From the NCBI GenBank assembly GCA_011319805.1, contig SJRY01000305.1:62001-126000 (forward strand): 64,000 bases of DNA, written 5' to 3'. This DNA comes from Macrocybe gigantea. Taxonomy: Eukaryota; Basidiomycota; Agaricomycetes; Agaricales; Callistosporiaceae. The notes beneath the pieces are model-generated. The model was not told the origin of the DNA, ran no database searches, and worked only from the letters and a program-made list of their open reading frames with translations. Positions within the stretch are counted from its first letter, which is position 1. Each line of letters begins with the position of its first letter. The position numbers were made by a program, and so were the translations under genes. Below are positions 44,246-56,533 of the stretch, piece by piece.

Positions 44246-45222
44246 AAAAAAATTACGTGTGCACTACGGAAGGTTCTCGGGCTTGACGGCGTCAGAATGG
44301 ACTTTTCTCGCGATCATCACGTTATTTCCTAAAAATACACATCCTTTTCCAAGATTCGAAAGACGACAACAACACCCAAGCAAGCAATCCAAATCACTCA
44401 AGCAGGCTTTCTTATCTCTTTCCATCGACCGCTTCATCCATTGCCATCTTTGTTTGCACCGCACAGATCACGCTGAGCCATCTTTCATTCCCTTCCATTG
44501 CTTGTCAACTGTGAGACACGAATCAAAGTCGGCCCTGACCTTGCAATGAAAAGTCTGCGGTCTCGGATTCATGGTCGGAATTTTTCGATTTGTAATCTTC
44601 ATGACCCTGAACATCACCATTTGAAACTCGGCAACTTGTTCAGCTGTTCACTTGTCTGTTATCAACACTCTTCATGCTTGCATTTTCTCGTCCCCACAAA
44701 GCTTTGCCTCTCGCTAAGCGAGCGGAAACAATGCACTGAAACGTACATCTTCGCTCCACGATGGCTCCAAGTCACCGAATGGTGAATTTTTTTTGAACTT
44801 ACGAAACGTTTCGGTAGCTTTGATCACTGCCTTCCCCGAATCATTCTCGAAGGCGTCTCTCGTGCTCGGCGAAGGACTTGGTAGCTGTAGCGTTCGTTTT
44901 GCGGCTTCTGGTAAGAAACAAGGTGTGTCGTGCCTAGCCCAACGAATCCGTCAGGTCCTAGGTTTTGTGTGCTCTCGATGAATCGGCATCGCCGGAACAA
45001 GTGCTAACCTCACGGCTGCGATTCTCGCAAGGGTGTGCGTGTCTCTTGGTTACCTATCCCTGGCTGATCGGGTTTACCCGCCTCTCCTCCAAAGGCAACG
45101 AAGGAGGTACGAAGGAGGCGATGTCCTAGATTGCATGCGCAACACTGGTGCTAGAACGTGAAACCTGTGACTTTTCCCCATGGCCGAGCGACTGTCGGCT
45201 GGGAATATAGGAAGGCCTTGGA
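44246..45222. other. Intergenic, no supported gene
   Basis: About 1 kb with no recognisable frame. The 3' end leads into the promoter of the secreted peptide gene. Confidence 0.45.
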
Positions 45223-45230
45223 GTATAAAA
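45223..45230 (+). promoter_or_regulatory. TATA box of the six-cysteine secreted peptide gene
   Basis: GTATAAAAAGGG lies about 100 bases before the ATG at 45328 and is followed by a pyrimidine-rich stretch (CTCTTTTTTCTCC, about 45248) typical of strong fungal promoters. Confidence 0.55.
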
Positions 45231-45327
45231 AGGGCCGCCGCCGCAGCTCTTTTTTCTCCAACGCAGGTCGTTTCACAATCTCACAACCAATAAATCAACT
45301 TTCCAACCACTTTTCTTGTTAACAAAC

Positions 45328-45856
45328 ATGCAATTCAAGGCTCTTGCCATTGCCTTCGCCGCTGTACTCGTTTCGTCCGTCGCAGCTTCACCTGCTGACT
45401 TTTCCGGTGAGCTCAACAGACCACTGTCGTTGTCTTCACCGTATCTGACCGAAATCAGATGAACTTGGTGACCTCTTGTTGCGCCGTGACATGTATGAGG
45501 AGTTTACCACAACGGCGTCTTACATAGTGATGGATATTGACGTCTTATCGTTTTGACAGTGAGGAAGATGCCGCAGCCATCCTCAGCAAACGGGGCTGCA
45601 ACGTTGGCGAGAGGAAGTGTGTTGGCCAAGTCCCTGCTCGGTGCAATGCGCACAACACCTGGATCATGGGCAACCCGTGCCGAGGTAACACATAGTATGT
45701 TCAACATTTCTCAATTCCGTTGTTTGCTGGAGATCACTGAAATTTGTGATGATCAGCTGTTCTGGTGGCCAGTGCATTGAGCGCTCGCCGTCCCCGTCGC
45801 CAGAGAGCGGGAGAGGACGCAGCCGATCGCCGTCAAGGTCTTCTAGGAGGGGTTGA
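45328..45856 (+). CDS. Small secreted six-cysteine peptide precursor with Kex2-like sites
   Basis: Four exons: 45328-45406, 45459-45492, 45560-45694 and 45757-45856 give 115 residues in one phase. Signal peptide MQFKALAIAFAAVLVSSVAA, short acidic propeptide with LLLRRD and ILSKRG dibasic (Kex2-type) sites, then GCNVGERKCVGQVPARC, NPCRGNTYCSGGQC: six Cys with one Trp between the third and fourth, then an Arg/Ser tail (SPSPESGRGRSRSPSRSSRR). The C-x-x-G..C-x-G..C..W..C..C-x-x-G-x-C pattern resembles small fungal carbohydrate-binding or defensin-like modules; I cannot decide. It is probably cut at KR and exported as a peptide of about 66 residues. A TATA box and CT-rich leader precede it. The third donor GTATGT was chosen because it alone keeps all six Cys. 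Confidence 0.75.
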
Positions 45857-46293
45857 ACCATTGGTGTCTGATGTTGCCACCGCTAGTTGACCAATGCATG
45901 TATTGATGAGAAATGCGATTGGTATGAAGTTCACTGGACTGAATTATGCGAACGACCAGCGGATCGCCTAAGGGATTGCGAAAGACGTCGACAGACGAAA
46001 CAGTAAAATAAAGGCCATTGTTAATTGCGAGATCAGGATTACAGGTCTCCGGAATCCTTTAAGAGTGTCACGGTAGCGTGAGTCTCAATTGACCTTGCAC
46101 TAGTGAGTTGGAAGCCGAGCGTTCACTATATTCGGTTTTTGATAGCATTGAAAATCATTCCCGGAATCGTGTAACTGTTTCGAGGGTGATCGGGCGTTGC
46201 ACTCCAAAACAACCTAGTGTCTAGTATCGTTGCTTGAGTTTAATTTCATTCGATACGGTTTCTGTCCTCCTGTCAGATATGAGGTTGACTAGC
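45857..46293. other. Intergenic, no supported gene
   Basis: 3' flank of the secreted peptide gene up to the left end of the Plavaka element. Confidence 0.5.
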
Positions 46294-46295
46294 AT

Positions 46296-46317
46296 CAGGA
46301 AAACGCTTTTTTACTTT
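46296..46317 (+). repeat. Plavaka left terminal inverted repeat
   Basis: Starts CAGGAAAACG and continues with CTTTTTTACTTT. It matches the reverse complement of 62856-62877 at 20 of 22 positions. Preceded by AT. Confidence 0.75.
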
Positions 46318-46860
46318 TTGGCTACTTTTTTCTCCTTTTTGCTACTTTTGAACCTTCAGTGACATGGAAAGGAGAGTCAAGTACGAAGTCAAGTACAACA
46401 CAATACCTACTTTATTGGTACTTGTACAAGTAGAATTCTGTTTGTACAAGCCCAGTCAAAAAACTTTTTCGCACTTTCTGTTACTTTTGCAGCTGCTTTT
46501 GCTCACCTTGCAGCACTATCTCCTGTAACATATCCCAAAAAGTAGTCTCAAAGCAATTCTAAGCAGTTTAAAGGAGAGTAAAAGTACCTCTCAAAAGGCC
46601 CAAAGTGGATGATTTGGAAGACGAAAGAATTGTGCCACTGCTTCAAGCGAGTGAAAAGAAACATGAAAGTAGCTCAAAGAAATAGAAAGCATCATTTAGC
46701 AGCAAAAAGCGCCATACTGCTGCTCTTCCAGAGGTCATTGCACATCAAAAGGAGCACACAAAGAAGTTTAAGGAGCAAAAAGTACCATTGAACACGTTAA
46801 AATGAAATTATTACACAGAAAATGTGGCAAAAAAAGGAGTGAGAAGGAAAGTAAAGCACG
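46318..46860. repeat. Plavaka left subterminal TACTTT/AAAGTA-rich region
   Basis: Many degenerate copies of CTACTTTT, GTACTTG and their complements (AAAGTA, CAAGTAC) in both orientations. Subterminal repeat arrays like this serve as transposase binding sites in CACTA-like elements. The same words occur at the right end. Confidence 0.6.
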
Positions 46861-47039
46861 TCCATAAATCAAGTGGCATCCAAAATCCTGACAACAATTA
46901 GATTAGACATCTGTATTCCTTTGCATGGATGGTCTTACCATCAGTCAGAGCCTGCTTCTGTCAACGGATATCCATCGGCTGCCTCTTCAACCTCACTGGC
47001 AGGTTCATCTTGGCTATCTGTGCCATTGTCATTGTTGCC

Positions 47040-47300
47040 CACATCATGTCCGTCATCATCGTAGTGATCACCAACCTCACCATTGTCGTCAATGTCGTGG
47101 TCGTCACTGTCATTGCCCTCGTTGTCGCTGTTTCCTTCCTCATCATCACCATTACCTTGCTTGTCATTGCCATTACTCTTGTCACTGCCATTGTTGTTGC
47201 TGTTGTCCTCTCCATCATCGCCATTGCTCTCATTGCCGCTATTGCCGTCGCCATTGGTATCTTCATGATTCCTGTCGGTGTTACCTTGTACATTGTTGCC
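47040..47300 (-). repeat. Imperfect trinucleotide-type low-complexity tract (Asp/Asn/Gly-rich on minus strand)
   Basis: Runs of CAT/CATT/GTC-like triplets. On the minus strand it reads DDxGN-type residues (NGDDGEDNSNNNGSDKSNGN), on the plus strand a spurious Val/Ile-rich frame. Probably the acidic tail of the second Plavaka gene. Confidence 0.6.
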
Positions 47301-48690
47301 ATCCATGTCATCACAAGCTTCTGCCCTTTTTCTTCGGCTACCCAAGGCTGCTCACGCAAGGAATTGGGGATCAGTTCACAGCTTTGAAAACTTCTCATCA
47401 TCGGCTTTCTGTGGGTCTTGAGAAGAGCCACCCAGAAATTCTTTTGCCCGCTGGATGACGGTTTCGAAGAACTTTGAGTTTGCTTGCTTCTCCTCGCTGA
47501 TGGACGCAACATAACCTTTGGTGCACGAATTGTAGTTGCTGCCACTGAAGTCAAATTTTGTCGTGCGTTTTTGTTTCTCGCCATCCTTGCCAGGGGTTTG
47601 GCTTTTCTTGATAGACAGTATGCCACTGGCATACACCAAGCGATCGTCACGGAACATTCGAAGCGCATGTTCCACCTATTGGATGATTAAAGCATGTCAA
47701 TCGTATGACATATGACCTTACCGCAGTAGTTGCTAGTGCTAGACTGGCAATCGGAGGGCCAGCTTTAATGCTTTTGACAATCTTTGATGGGGTTGCAAAT
47801 CCAAGATGGACAGCAAAGGTCTTGAGAATCATTTTGCTCATAAACATGTCATCGGCACTTCCCTGTATGCCATGGATTGTCGCCACTTCAATACCATGAG
47901 ATGTAGGACCACTTATGTCATCGTGTACTTTCCCAAAGAGAAAGTCAAATTCATTTTCTTTGCATAAAGTCGCACCATAGGTAATTCTTTTCTCTGTATT
48001 TTTTATCGCATCGGCGTTGTTGGCATGTCGATCGATGTAGTCAGTTTGAACAGCTTGAAATGCTGCTTTCTTCAAACGGTTGCAGAACTGGGATTCGTAA
48101 TTCAGAGCCTGGAGGAGCAGTTCAGATTTGATGAATTTGCCAGAAAATAGCAATGGTCACCTTTTTCCAAGCTTCACTGTCATCGGAAATGTCCAGGTCT
48201 GGCTTATCTCCGAAAACGGCTTCACATATTTGTTTTAAGTTCGCCCATTCCTTATCCGAGGGCATTTTCCAGGCATCCTCGTCGGCAGTAAACGTTTGAT
48301 GCCAGTAGGGCAGGACGATCGTGTTGAACTTCTCGATGGCTTCCTTAGGGATTAGCTTGTCATCTGCCGGCTTGCATTTCACGTGGACATTTGTCTGGCA
48401 AATATCAGCAGTAGCTAGCGAAGATATTATGATTTACCTTGCTTGCCTTTCTTGCTGCCGACCCTTTCAGAGGGCTTGCCATAGCAGCTTCCCTCTCCAA
48501 GCGGTCATCGTCATTGCTCAAGTTGCATGCCTCGGGCTCAGTGTCCTTCTTTTTGTTGTGCGTCTTCTTGGGCTTCGAAACCACGAGCCCAGTTGGCTTG
48601 GAAGCAATTTGATTTGAAGCTGTTGTGCGGACAGTGCTAGTGGAAATGGGAGCCTTGGATGCCATGGAATCCGGTGCCGCAGTGGCTTTA

Positions 48691-48792
48691 GGAGGCGCTT
48701 TGTGTGCCGAAGCAGGTGCGGAGGTCGGCCAATCGCCTTTAGGAGGCGCTTTGCATGCCGAAGCAGGTGCGGAGGTCGGCCAATCACCTTTG
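48691..48792 (-). repeat. 51-bp tandem duplication inside the second Plavaka gene
   Basis: Units 48691-48741 and 48742-48792 differ at a few positions and encode GDWPTSAPASACKAPPK and GDWPTSAPASAHKAPPK in the disordered region. Confidence 0.85.
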
Positions 48793-50344
48793 GATGTGGG
48801 TCCGGCAGTGTTGTCCATTCTGCCAGCACTCTTAGATAATGCTGCGGAGGCCGATGCCTTGATTGCCTCCAGGTTAGATGCCTTTTTGCTGCCGCCTAGG
48901 GATGCTTTGGCCATGTGATGCACATTGGGAGCAGAGATCGTAGCACTGCTGCTACGTGAGGATGCCTTGTGAGCAGGCGTCGCATCGCTGCCACGGGAGG
49001 AGGCCTTGAATGCTGGGCGAGCACTGGCTTTGGGATTCTTGTCATTCGAGGGCGAGAATTGCCGGGAGCTCTGTAGACAGGTATGAGCATGTGTGAGATA
49101 TTAGAGAGGGTTCCGTACCATTTAACCCGGATGGACGTGGGAAGTTCCTATATTAGGGAAGTCCGGTATCAGTCCAACAGGCATCAATCAACGAATATGG
49201 GATGCCAACTCGTGGTTGGCCTCGCTGCTTACATGTGCTGGTGTGCTGTCAGGGACCGGGCGTTTGCCCTTCTTGTTCTTGTCCATCATCCCCTCAGTTT
49301 CGGACTCCTTGACACTTGATTCAACGTCTTGCGCTGGCGGCATCTTCGCCACCTTTCCTTGCAAGCGGACGGGTGTTTCATATGGTTCTTCTATCTCGGA
49401 TAGGTCAGAGTCGCCGTCGAATGCTGGTTGGAAGTCAGTCTGACGTGGCGTGGCCGAGTGGTCGCTCATCTCGATGTCGGAGCCGGTAGGTTTTCGCAGC
49501 ACTACCTTTCCATCTGCTGACTTCTCTATCATTGTCTCTATCAATTTTTCATTATCAGCCATCCCTAGAAATTAGGAGCATAGGAGTTACCTGTGCGTCG
49601 CAAAGGCCGAGGTTTGTCACCCGTCATGGCATCTTGCTTGGCCCTCTTTGACGGATGGGCAGGAGTTACAGGACCTTCTGCGGCGTCTTCAATATCATTC
49701 GCCACAGATTGGGTTCGCTTCCTGGCCGCGGGCCATTTTTCTTGCATCGGGCCACCCTGTCTGCCGGCGTCGCTGTTAGGGACAGCCGAGCCCGCAGCCG
49801 CGGGGCATGTCTCTTGATGGGACGCGGCGCAGTCCCTTCCGCATCCTCTGCTGCTTTGGGCTTCTTGGTGGCTGTCGGTGGCAGAGCTGCAGCAGAGGCA
49901 GTTTCCTCAGCCGACTGAGATTTTTTCTTCTGGACTGGACGTGGTCGGGACGTTCGGCTGCTCTCGGAGCAACTTTGGCTTTCTTGGCTGTAGCCGGCAG
50001 CTCGCTGTCCTCGTCTGACGGCATTGCCACGTCATTCTTGCGTTTGGCACTTCGGAGCTCGATTCCTTCTGCCTCGCTGTCGTCGGATGTGATGACCGTC
50101 TCTGGCATTGGTGCGTTCTTCCTTCCTCCTGGTATATCGAATTGGCCTCAAAGTTAACCATCTAGCAATGACGCTCACCTTTGGGCCTTGGACGCAGAGC
50201 CTCTTCACTGTCCGCATTGGCAAGTTGATTAGTGCGGTAAGCATCCAACTTTTTCTGGGCCATGTCCTTTCTGACCGCTGCTTCTTGCTGCAGCCGCTGT
50301 TTCTCCTCCCTAACGGCCTCTTTCTCCCGTTTTTCAGCCTCAAT

Positions 50345-50664
50345 TGTTACAGACACTGCCCAAAGGACTATTCATTTTCTTATCTTATCTTTCCCACATC
50401 CCTTATCTTCCCCATCATGCTGCGCAGCGCGCAGCCATCGAGTCATCCCACTTCCCTAGTCATCCTGAGTCATCTCTTTCCAGTCTTACTCATCCGCAGT
50501 CCACAGCATTGCGCAGCCCATGGTCCGTGCTCGAGTACTGTAATGTATATAAGGACTCCCAGATGTACCAGTAGCGCTAGGCTTAATATTCCTTTTGCCA
50601 TCATCTCAAGACCACTCTTGCACTTAGTCTGCCCGAGTCCTTCTGAGATTCGTCTAGCCTAACA
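50345..50664 (+). repeat. Gypsy copy 2 5' LTR
   Basis: 320 bp. Predicted RNA start AGGCTTAATAT at 50579-50589. Reads GACACTGCCC near the start, whereas its own 3' LTR reads GACGCTGCCC. Confidence 0.93.
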
Positions 50665-50666
50665 AG

Positions 50667-50677
50667 ATATTAAGCCT
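50667..50677 (+). promoter_or_regulatory. Gypsy copy 2 self-primer binding site
   Basis: ATATTAAGCCT two bases after the 5' LTR, the complement of 50579-50589 in the LTR, as in copy 1. Confidence 0.7.
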
Positions 50678-50709
50678 CGTCGAGACTCGCTCAGACTCAC
50701 ACACACACC

Positions 50710-51327
50710 ATGTCACGCTTTATCAAAGACTTGATCAACATTCGACGACAAGCGGTCGCCGACCCAGCGAGCACTAGCACGAGCGACGAGAGCACTTGGC
50801 TCAGAGAAGTAGACCAGACATTGCAGTCCACGCCATTCGCAGAGACAGTCCACGCCATCCGCAGAGACACTAGCAATCCAAACAAACGAAAGAGAGAGCG
50901 CACGCCTACACCAAGTAGCGACGACGAAGAACAGGCATTTCTGAGAGAGTTTGCCTTCACCACCACAGACGAGCCCGCTGAGATCCTCAGCGAAGGAGCA
51001 GCACAACTCATTGCAGAACTCTTCCTAGAAGGAGAATACGGGATAAGCCCAGAAGAGCTGTGGTCAGACCAGAATCTTCTTGCCGAAGAAGAGGACGAAC
51101 CCATCCGCAAGAAAACGAGAGAAGAACGAACACAAGCCCGAGATTTTAGGCGACAACAGATCGAGAACTATAATCGCCGAACACAGGAGGAAGACATACT
51201 GATACAGAGAGGGCACGACGCACAGAGCATACGACAGAACCAACGAGAACGACACCAGAGTCAAGGACACACAGGAACGAAACCGCCGAATCCCTTCAGA
51301 GGACCAATCCGCCGAAGCACTGCATAA
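50710..51327 (+). CDS. Gypsy copy 2 ORF1, 205 residues
   Basis: Full-length counterpart of 27974-28591 with about three amino-acid substitutions (for example ADPAST for ADPEST, DEPAEIL for DEPTEIL). It ends in TAA, and the gag frame resumes in the same phase with GTG at 51346. Confidence 0.6.
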   Translation: MSRFIKDLINIRRQAVADPASTSTSDESTWLREVDQTLQSTPFAETVHAIRRDTSNPNKRKRERTPTPSSDDEEQAFLREFAFTTTDEPAEILSEGAAQLIAELFLEGEYGISPEELWSDQNLLAEEEDEPIRKKTREERTQARDFRRQQIENYNRRTQEEDILIQRGHDAQSIRQNQRERHQSQGHTGTKPPNPFRGPIRRSTA

Positions 51328-51345
51328 GGAGAGAATCGCACCACC

Positions 51346-52485
51346 GTGGCGAAAGTAAGCAACAGCGACTGGGACGAATACTATCGGTGGAGGGAGCGAA
51401 AAGGATTACCAAAGACAACCGGACCGACCGCCGCAGAGTGGGCCGATTTTGAACAAGCTTGTAGAATCGCAGGAGTCGACCTAGACTACTGGAAAGAACA
51501 GAGAGAGGAGCGAAGACAGAAACAGCTCCAAGAACAGCAAGCCCAAGTACAAGCACAGCAGACCCAAGAACAACAGATCCAGGAACAGGAAGACCAAGAC
51601 CAAGAGAACGACGAAGAAAACCCCCAAAGGATGACGACAGAATACAAGGGAATCATCGCCGACCCGAAATCCTTTACAGGAGATCGAACGTCCTTCGATA
51701 TTTGGTGGAGAAAGATGAAACTCTACATAACCGCACATGGGACCTCACGGATACACAGAAGATTGGAGCGGTCCTGTCTAGAATGACCGACGGACCCGGA
51801 GCCCACTGGGCATCAAAGAAGATCGACACCACTACCAACCAAAGCACATGGGCCGACTTCATAACCGAGATAGAGACACGATTCAGCAACGTCATGTCGC
51901 CATCACAAGCAGGAAGCAAACTATTCAACATCAGACAGGGAAACCGACCCATCGACGAATTTCTGGATGAATTCGTAGACCTCGCAGGGAAAGCAGGAAT
52001 GACAGGAACAGCCCCTCGTTTCCTACTCGAGAAGAGCTTAAACCGAAGGACAGCAGAAGCCGTACACTCAATCTCCACACTTCCAACAGATGGAGATGAA
52101 TATATCAAGACAGTTCGAGCATTGGACGAAACATCGATGAACACAGAAATGTGATGAGAGGAGAATTCACAAGCAATCAGCGCAAGGCCGGAAATCCAAG
52201 CCGAGGAGCAGGACAGGCCATGGAAGTCGACAAAGTACGAAGCAACAACTGCTTCAACTGCAATAAACCAGGACACATTCACGAAACTGCCCGGAACCAC
52301 GAAAAGGAGCAGCAAATGTCACATGTTTCAACTGTGGCTTAAAGGGACACTATGCACGAAACTGCAAGAAGAAGAAGAAAGGAAAATCCCGGGTCAGAGA
52401 AGTGAAAGAAGAAGAAGGAGAGGACGAAGAAGACAAGGATGAAGAAAGCTCTGACAAAGAGGGTTTTGCCGAAGGGTCCGACTAG
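51346..52485 (+). pseudogene. Gypsy copy 2 gag
   Basis: Starts VAKVSNSDWDEYYRWRERKG; the Gln/Glu-rich coiled segment (KEQREERRQKQLQEQQAQVQ) is in frame here, unlike copy 1, showing the original reading. It is broken by one missing base near 51742, near 52122 and in the first zinc knuckle (about 52278). Stop TAG at 52483-52485. Confidence 0.8.
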
Positions 52486-55400
52486 GAGGTGCTAAATCGC
52501 GACCCATACAACTGAAACAGACTCGCTTCGATACCGGATGTAGATCATCCCATACTCTGAAATACACCATTCCTGCCAAGCGATCTGAAGCACCAAGAAA
52601 AACCATCCAAGGGGACAAACCACCAAAGAGGAAAGAGCTCGCAGTACCAGCAAGGATACGAACCGAAAAGGAATCACAACGATAACACCAGAAGTTGATA
52701 GCGGAGCGGATAGGACCTGCATCAACACCGCGATAGTAGCAAAAACGGACTGAAGACACGACGAATCAAGAAATTCCCATCATAAATGCAGACGGATCAC
52801 CCAATCGTCAGAAAACAGCAGACCGAGTAGCGGAGGTCCACATCGACATTAAAGGACACAAGGAGCATATGGAAGCCATCGTACTCGATATCGGAAAAAC
52901 CGACATGCTACTAGGACATGACTGGCTTGTCTACCACAACCCAACAATCAAATGGAGGACAGGAGAAATTGTCTTCGACAGATGCCCCAAAACGTGCAAA
53001 ATAAACCACCAGACGATCAAGATACAGAAGGTGGCTGAACCAGCGAAAACCACAGCCAGCGACAAGACAGGAACCCAGATACCCCCATATCTGATCAGAT
53101 TCAAACACCTCTTCAAGGAGAAGAACTTTGATCGCTTACCAGACCACAAAGAATGGGACCATGAAATAAACTTAACAAGGATGCACCCAAAACGATACCG
53201 AGCAAGGTCTACCCGATGACACAGAAAGAGCTAGAGGAACTAGATGCCTTCGTCGAAGAAGGATTACGAACAGGAAAAATACGCCCATCGAAATCACCTT
53301 ACGCAGCACCCTGCTTCTTTCGCAATAAGAAGGATGGAAGCAAGCGACTCATCCAAGACTACCGGGAAATAAACAAATATACGGTCAAGGACAAGTTTCC
53401 ACTACCACGCATCAGCGAGCTCCTCGACGTACTACAAGGAGCAAAGTACTTTAGCAAGATCGATATTATCTGGGGTACAATAACGTGCGCATCGGAAAGG
53501 GGACGAATGGAAGGCAGCCTTCCTAACAGCAAGAGGACTCTTCGAACCGACAGTCATGTATTTTGGGCAGTGCAACGCACCAGGCACTTTTAGCCGAATG
53601 ATGGCGAGCCTCTTCCAAGACCAAATACGAAGAAGAGTGCATAATCTATATGGACGACATCATAATCATCGGACGAACACGAGAGGAACTCCAAAAGAAC
53701 ACCATAGAAGTCATGGAAATACTGAACAAGAACGACCTGTTCATCAAAGGACCGAAATGCGTCTGGGAATCATCGAAAGTCCCAGTACTAGGATACATCG
53801 TAGGAGAAGGGAAGGTAGAAATGGAACCAGAAAAGATCACAGCCGTACAATCCTGGCCAACCCCAAAGACGAAGAAAGAACTACAAAAGTTCTTGGGATT
53901 CACGAACTTTTACCGACGATTCATCAAGGGATATGCAAAGGTCGCTAAACCCCTGACGGAGTTGACTGGAAACAAAACATTCCAGTGGACAGACAAGCAA
54001 CAAGGCGCTTTCAAAGAACTGATCCGACATATAACCTCAGCACCCATTCTAGCACTACCACAGACAGAAGGAAAATTCCGAGTCGAAACGGACGCCTCAG
54101 GATATGCCATTGGAGCGGTACTATCACAACAGCAGAAAGGACTATGGCATCCGATCGCATTCATTTCGAGATGCATGACCCCAGCGGAACAAAACTACGA
54201 AATCTACGACAAGGAACTTCTTGCGATAATGGTCGCACTAAAGACATGGAGACAATACCTCCTCGAAGCTCGAGAGAAGTTCGAAATATTGACGGATCAC
54301 AAGAACCTATCATACTTCCGGAAGCCGCAGCGACTCAATTCGAGACAGATTGGCTGGTACCTGAAATTACAGGAATACGACTACGAACTACGACACGTAC
54401 CAGGAAAGGCGAATGGAAAAGCGGATGTCCTGTCACGAATGGCAGGATATGAAGAAAACCTAGCAGAGAAGGACGACATACAAATGATCAAAGAAGCAGC
54501 ATTCATTCGACATCTGGAAGAGAATAATGAACGAGACTTCGAATTTATGATGTTCGAGGACGAACACCCACAGAAAGAAGAAGCAGAAAATAACGAAACA
54601 ATACAAACAAGAGGAATCACGATGATCGAATCCTCAAGGATAGAACAAATTCGACAATGCACACGAAGGGAGACGATCGTAACAACAGGACTGAAGGAAA
54701 AACCACACTGGTTCACAGAAGATGACCACATCGTATACGTAGGAGGAAAAATCTATGTTCCTCCAGACAACAAACTGAAGGAAAACATCATGTTTGAACA
54801 CCACGACACACCCATCGGAGGACACCCAGGGCAATACCGCATGCACGAGCTCATAAGCCGCACCTATTGGTGGCCATCAATGCTGACAGACATCAAGAAG
54901 TATGTCAATGGATGCGAAACATGTCAGCGAAACAAAATCATCCGACAAAAGAAACATGCACCCCTGCACCCGCACGAAGTCCCACAACAACCATGGGAAG
55001 ATATCGGAGTAGATCTCATAGGACCGCTACCCAGCTCGAACGGCTTTAACGCCATCGCCGCAGTCACAGACCGCCTGACCAAGATGATCCACCTAGTTCC
55101 CACAAAGACCGAACTCACAGCAGAAGGTCTCGCACGACTATACCGAGACAACGTGTGGTGGCTTCATGGAATTCCACGAAAGATCATCAGTGATCGAGGA
55201 CCCCAGTTCGCAGCACGATTCATGACAGCACTTCTAAAATTACTCGGAACAAAGCAAAACCTATCAACGGCCTATCACCCACAGACAGATGGACAGGCGG
55301 AGCGATCCCACCAAGAAACGGAAGCCTTCCTCAGAAGCTTCACAAACAACCTACAGGACGATTGGGCAGAATGGATAGCAATTGCAGAGTACCAATACAA

Positions 55401-56022
55401 TGACAAAGCACACCAGGGAACGAAGGAGACACCATTCTACCTCAACTATGGAATGCACCCCTGGAAGGGAGAGCCGCAGACGACAGAAGGGAATAACCCC
55501 GCAGCAAAAGACTTCGTCAAAAGAATGAGCCAAATACGAAAGGAAGCAAATGCCGCGCTGCAATATGCACAAACACGAGCCAAAGACAATTACGATGCGA
55601 GACGAAAACCTGCCCGTGAATACAAGAAAGGAGATAGAGTATGGCTAGAAGCCACCAATATCACAGTCAATCGACCATCAAAGAAGTTATCGGCACTCCG
55701 ATACGGACCGTTCAAGGTGGTTGAAAAGAAAGGAGCCTCGGCATATCGCCTGGAACTCCCAGCATCATGGCAGCTGATACACCCCGTGTTCAATGAAACA
55801 CTGCTCACGCCTTACAAAGGACCCCGTTTCAAGATACAAGAGCGACCATCACCACCACCCCCTGAAATCATAAATGATGAAGAAGAGTACGAGATAGAAG
55901 AGATCCTAAAAAGGAAGAAACAAGGGAGAGGGACACTATTCCTGGTCAAATGGAAAGGATACGGACACGAAGAGAATACATGGATCAAAGAGAAGGAGCT
56001 GGGAATGCGCAGCAAGCTCTAG
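52486..56022 (+). pseudogene. Gypsy copy 2 pol including a 790-residue uninterrupted RT-to-chromodomain part
   Basis: From MDDIIIIGRTREELQKNTIE (53650) a single frame runs through RNase H, zinc-binding and DDE integrase, the GPF module and chromodomain, to an early stop at 56020-56022. The stop comes from one missing A in the GAGCTAGGG of copy 1, so it lacks the last 35 or so residues. The protease and N-terminal reverse transcriptase (52680-53650) carry one-base breaks near 52750, 52780, 53178, 53476 and 53495, two of them shared with copy 1. Confidence 0.88.
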
Positions 56023-56098
56023 ACCACTTCCTAAAGAAGACTGCGAACCAGGATAAAAGGATCACGACAAGAGGGAAGAAGACCAAAAATCGCACTTC

Positions 56099-56496
56099 AT
56101 GACCACCAACGCCCCATCAGCATCGACAGCAGCGAGGGCAGCCGCGCACCTACCCCCAACCGCCCAAGCGACCTCGAGAATCTGGCAAGGATTCTCAATG
56201 CTAGCGACTACATGGACCCCCTCGCCATCACACTCGGCGCATATATGCGCTATGTTATGACCGTCCGCACGCACCTCTGGACCGGGAGAACCCCTGATGG
56301 GACCGGCCCCACTGCAGCTGAACGTATCGCGCTTCGCGAAGCAATGGAAATGCTTCGCACAGAAAACCGGTGACTTAAACTCCTCGCCACCACACTCCAC
56401 CACATTCGTGCCTATAATGAAGAGCTCATTCATACATGGGCCCCGCGTGCCGCGACCGCCTGGGAGACCAATACTGGGTGGGGACAGCTGGACTAA
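56099..56496 (+). pseudogene. Gypsy copy 2 ORF3, broken
   Basis: Same position and sequence as 33367-33765, but one C is missing in the CCCCC run at about 56112, and the Arg codon CGA in ENRRLK is TGA (about 56370). Confidence 0.55.
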
Positions 56497-56533
56497 GGTT
56501 TTTCGCGAGGACGCGAATCTAAAGAGAGGGTGA

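Larger units (their letters stand above)
46941..50339 (-). pseudogene. Second gene of the Plavaka element, main part (unknown protein)
   Basis: Continuation of the gene starting at 56978. Order: Lys/Glu coiled coil (EAEKREKEAVREEKQRLQQ), long Ser/Ala/Lys/Pro-rich disordered part with acidic and basic patches (about 50160-48440), then a more ordered region with FNTIVLPYWHQTFTADEDAW, WANLKQICEAVFGDKPDLDI and FGKVHDDISGPTSHGIEVAT down to a stop at 47376. A further Asp/Asn/Gly-rich frame to 46941 may be a last exon. The ordered region resembles conserved proteins often found repeated in Agaricomycete genomes; no enzyme motif is evident. Coding sequence is cut by Gypsy copy 2 at 50344. Confidence 0.5.

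Noticed and set aside
46925..47458. Plus-strand Val/Ile-rich or His/Cys-rich open frames resembling membrane or metal-binding proteins
   Set aside because: They are off-frame and complementary readings of a low-complexity triplet tract; composition, not conserved sequence, drives them.
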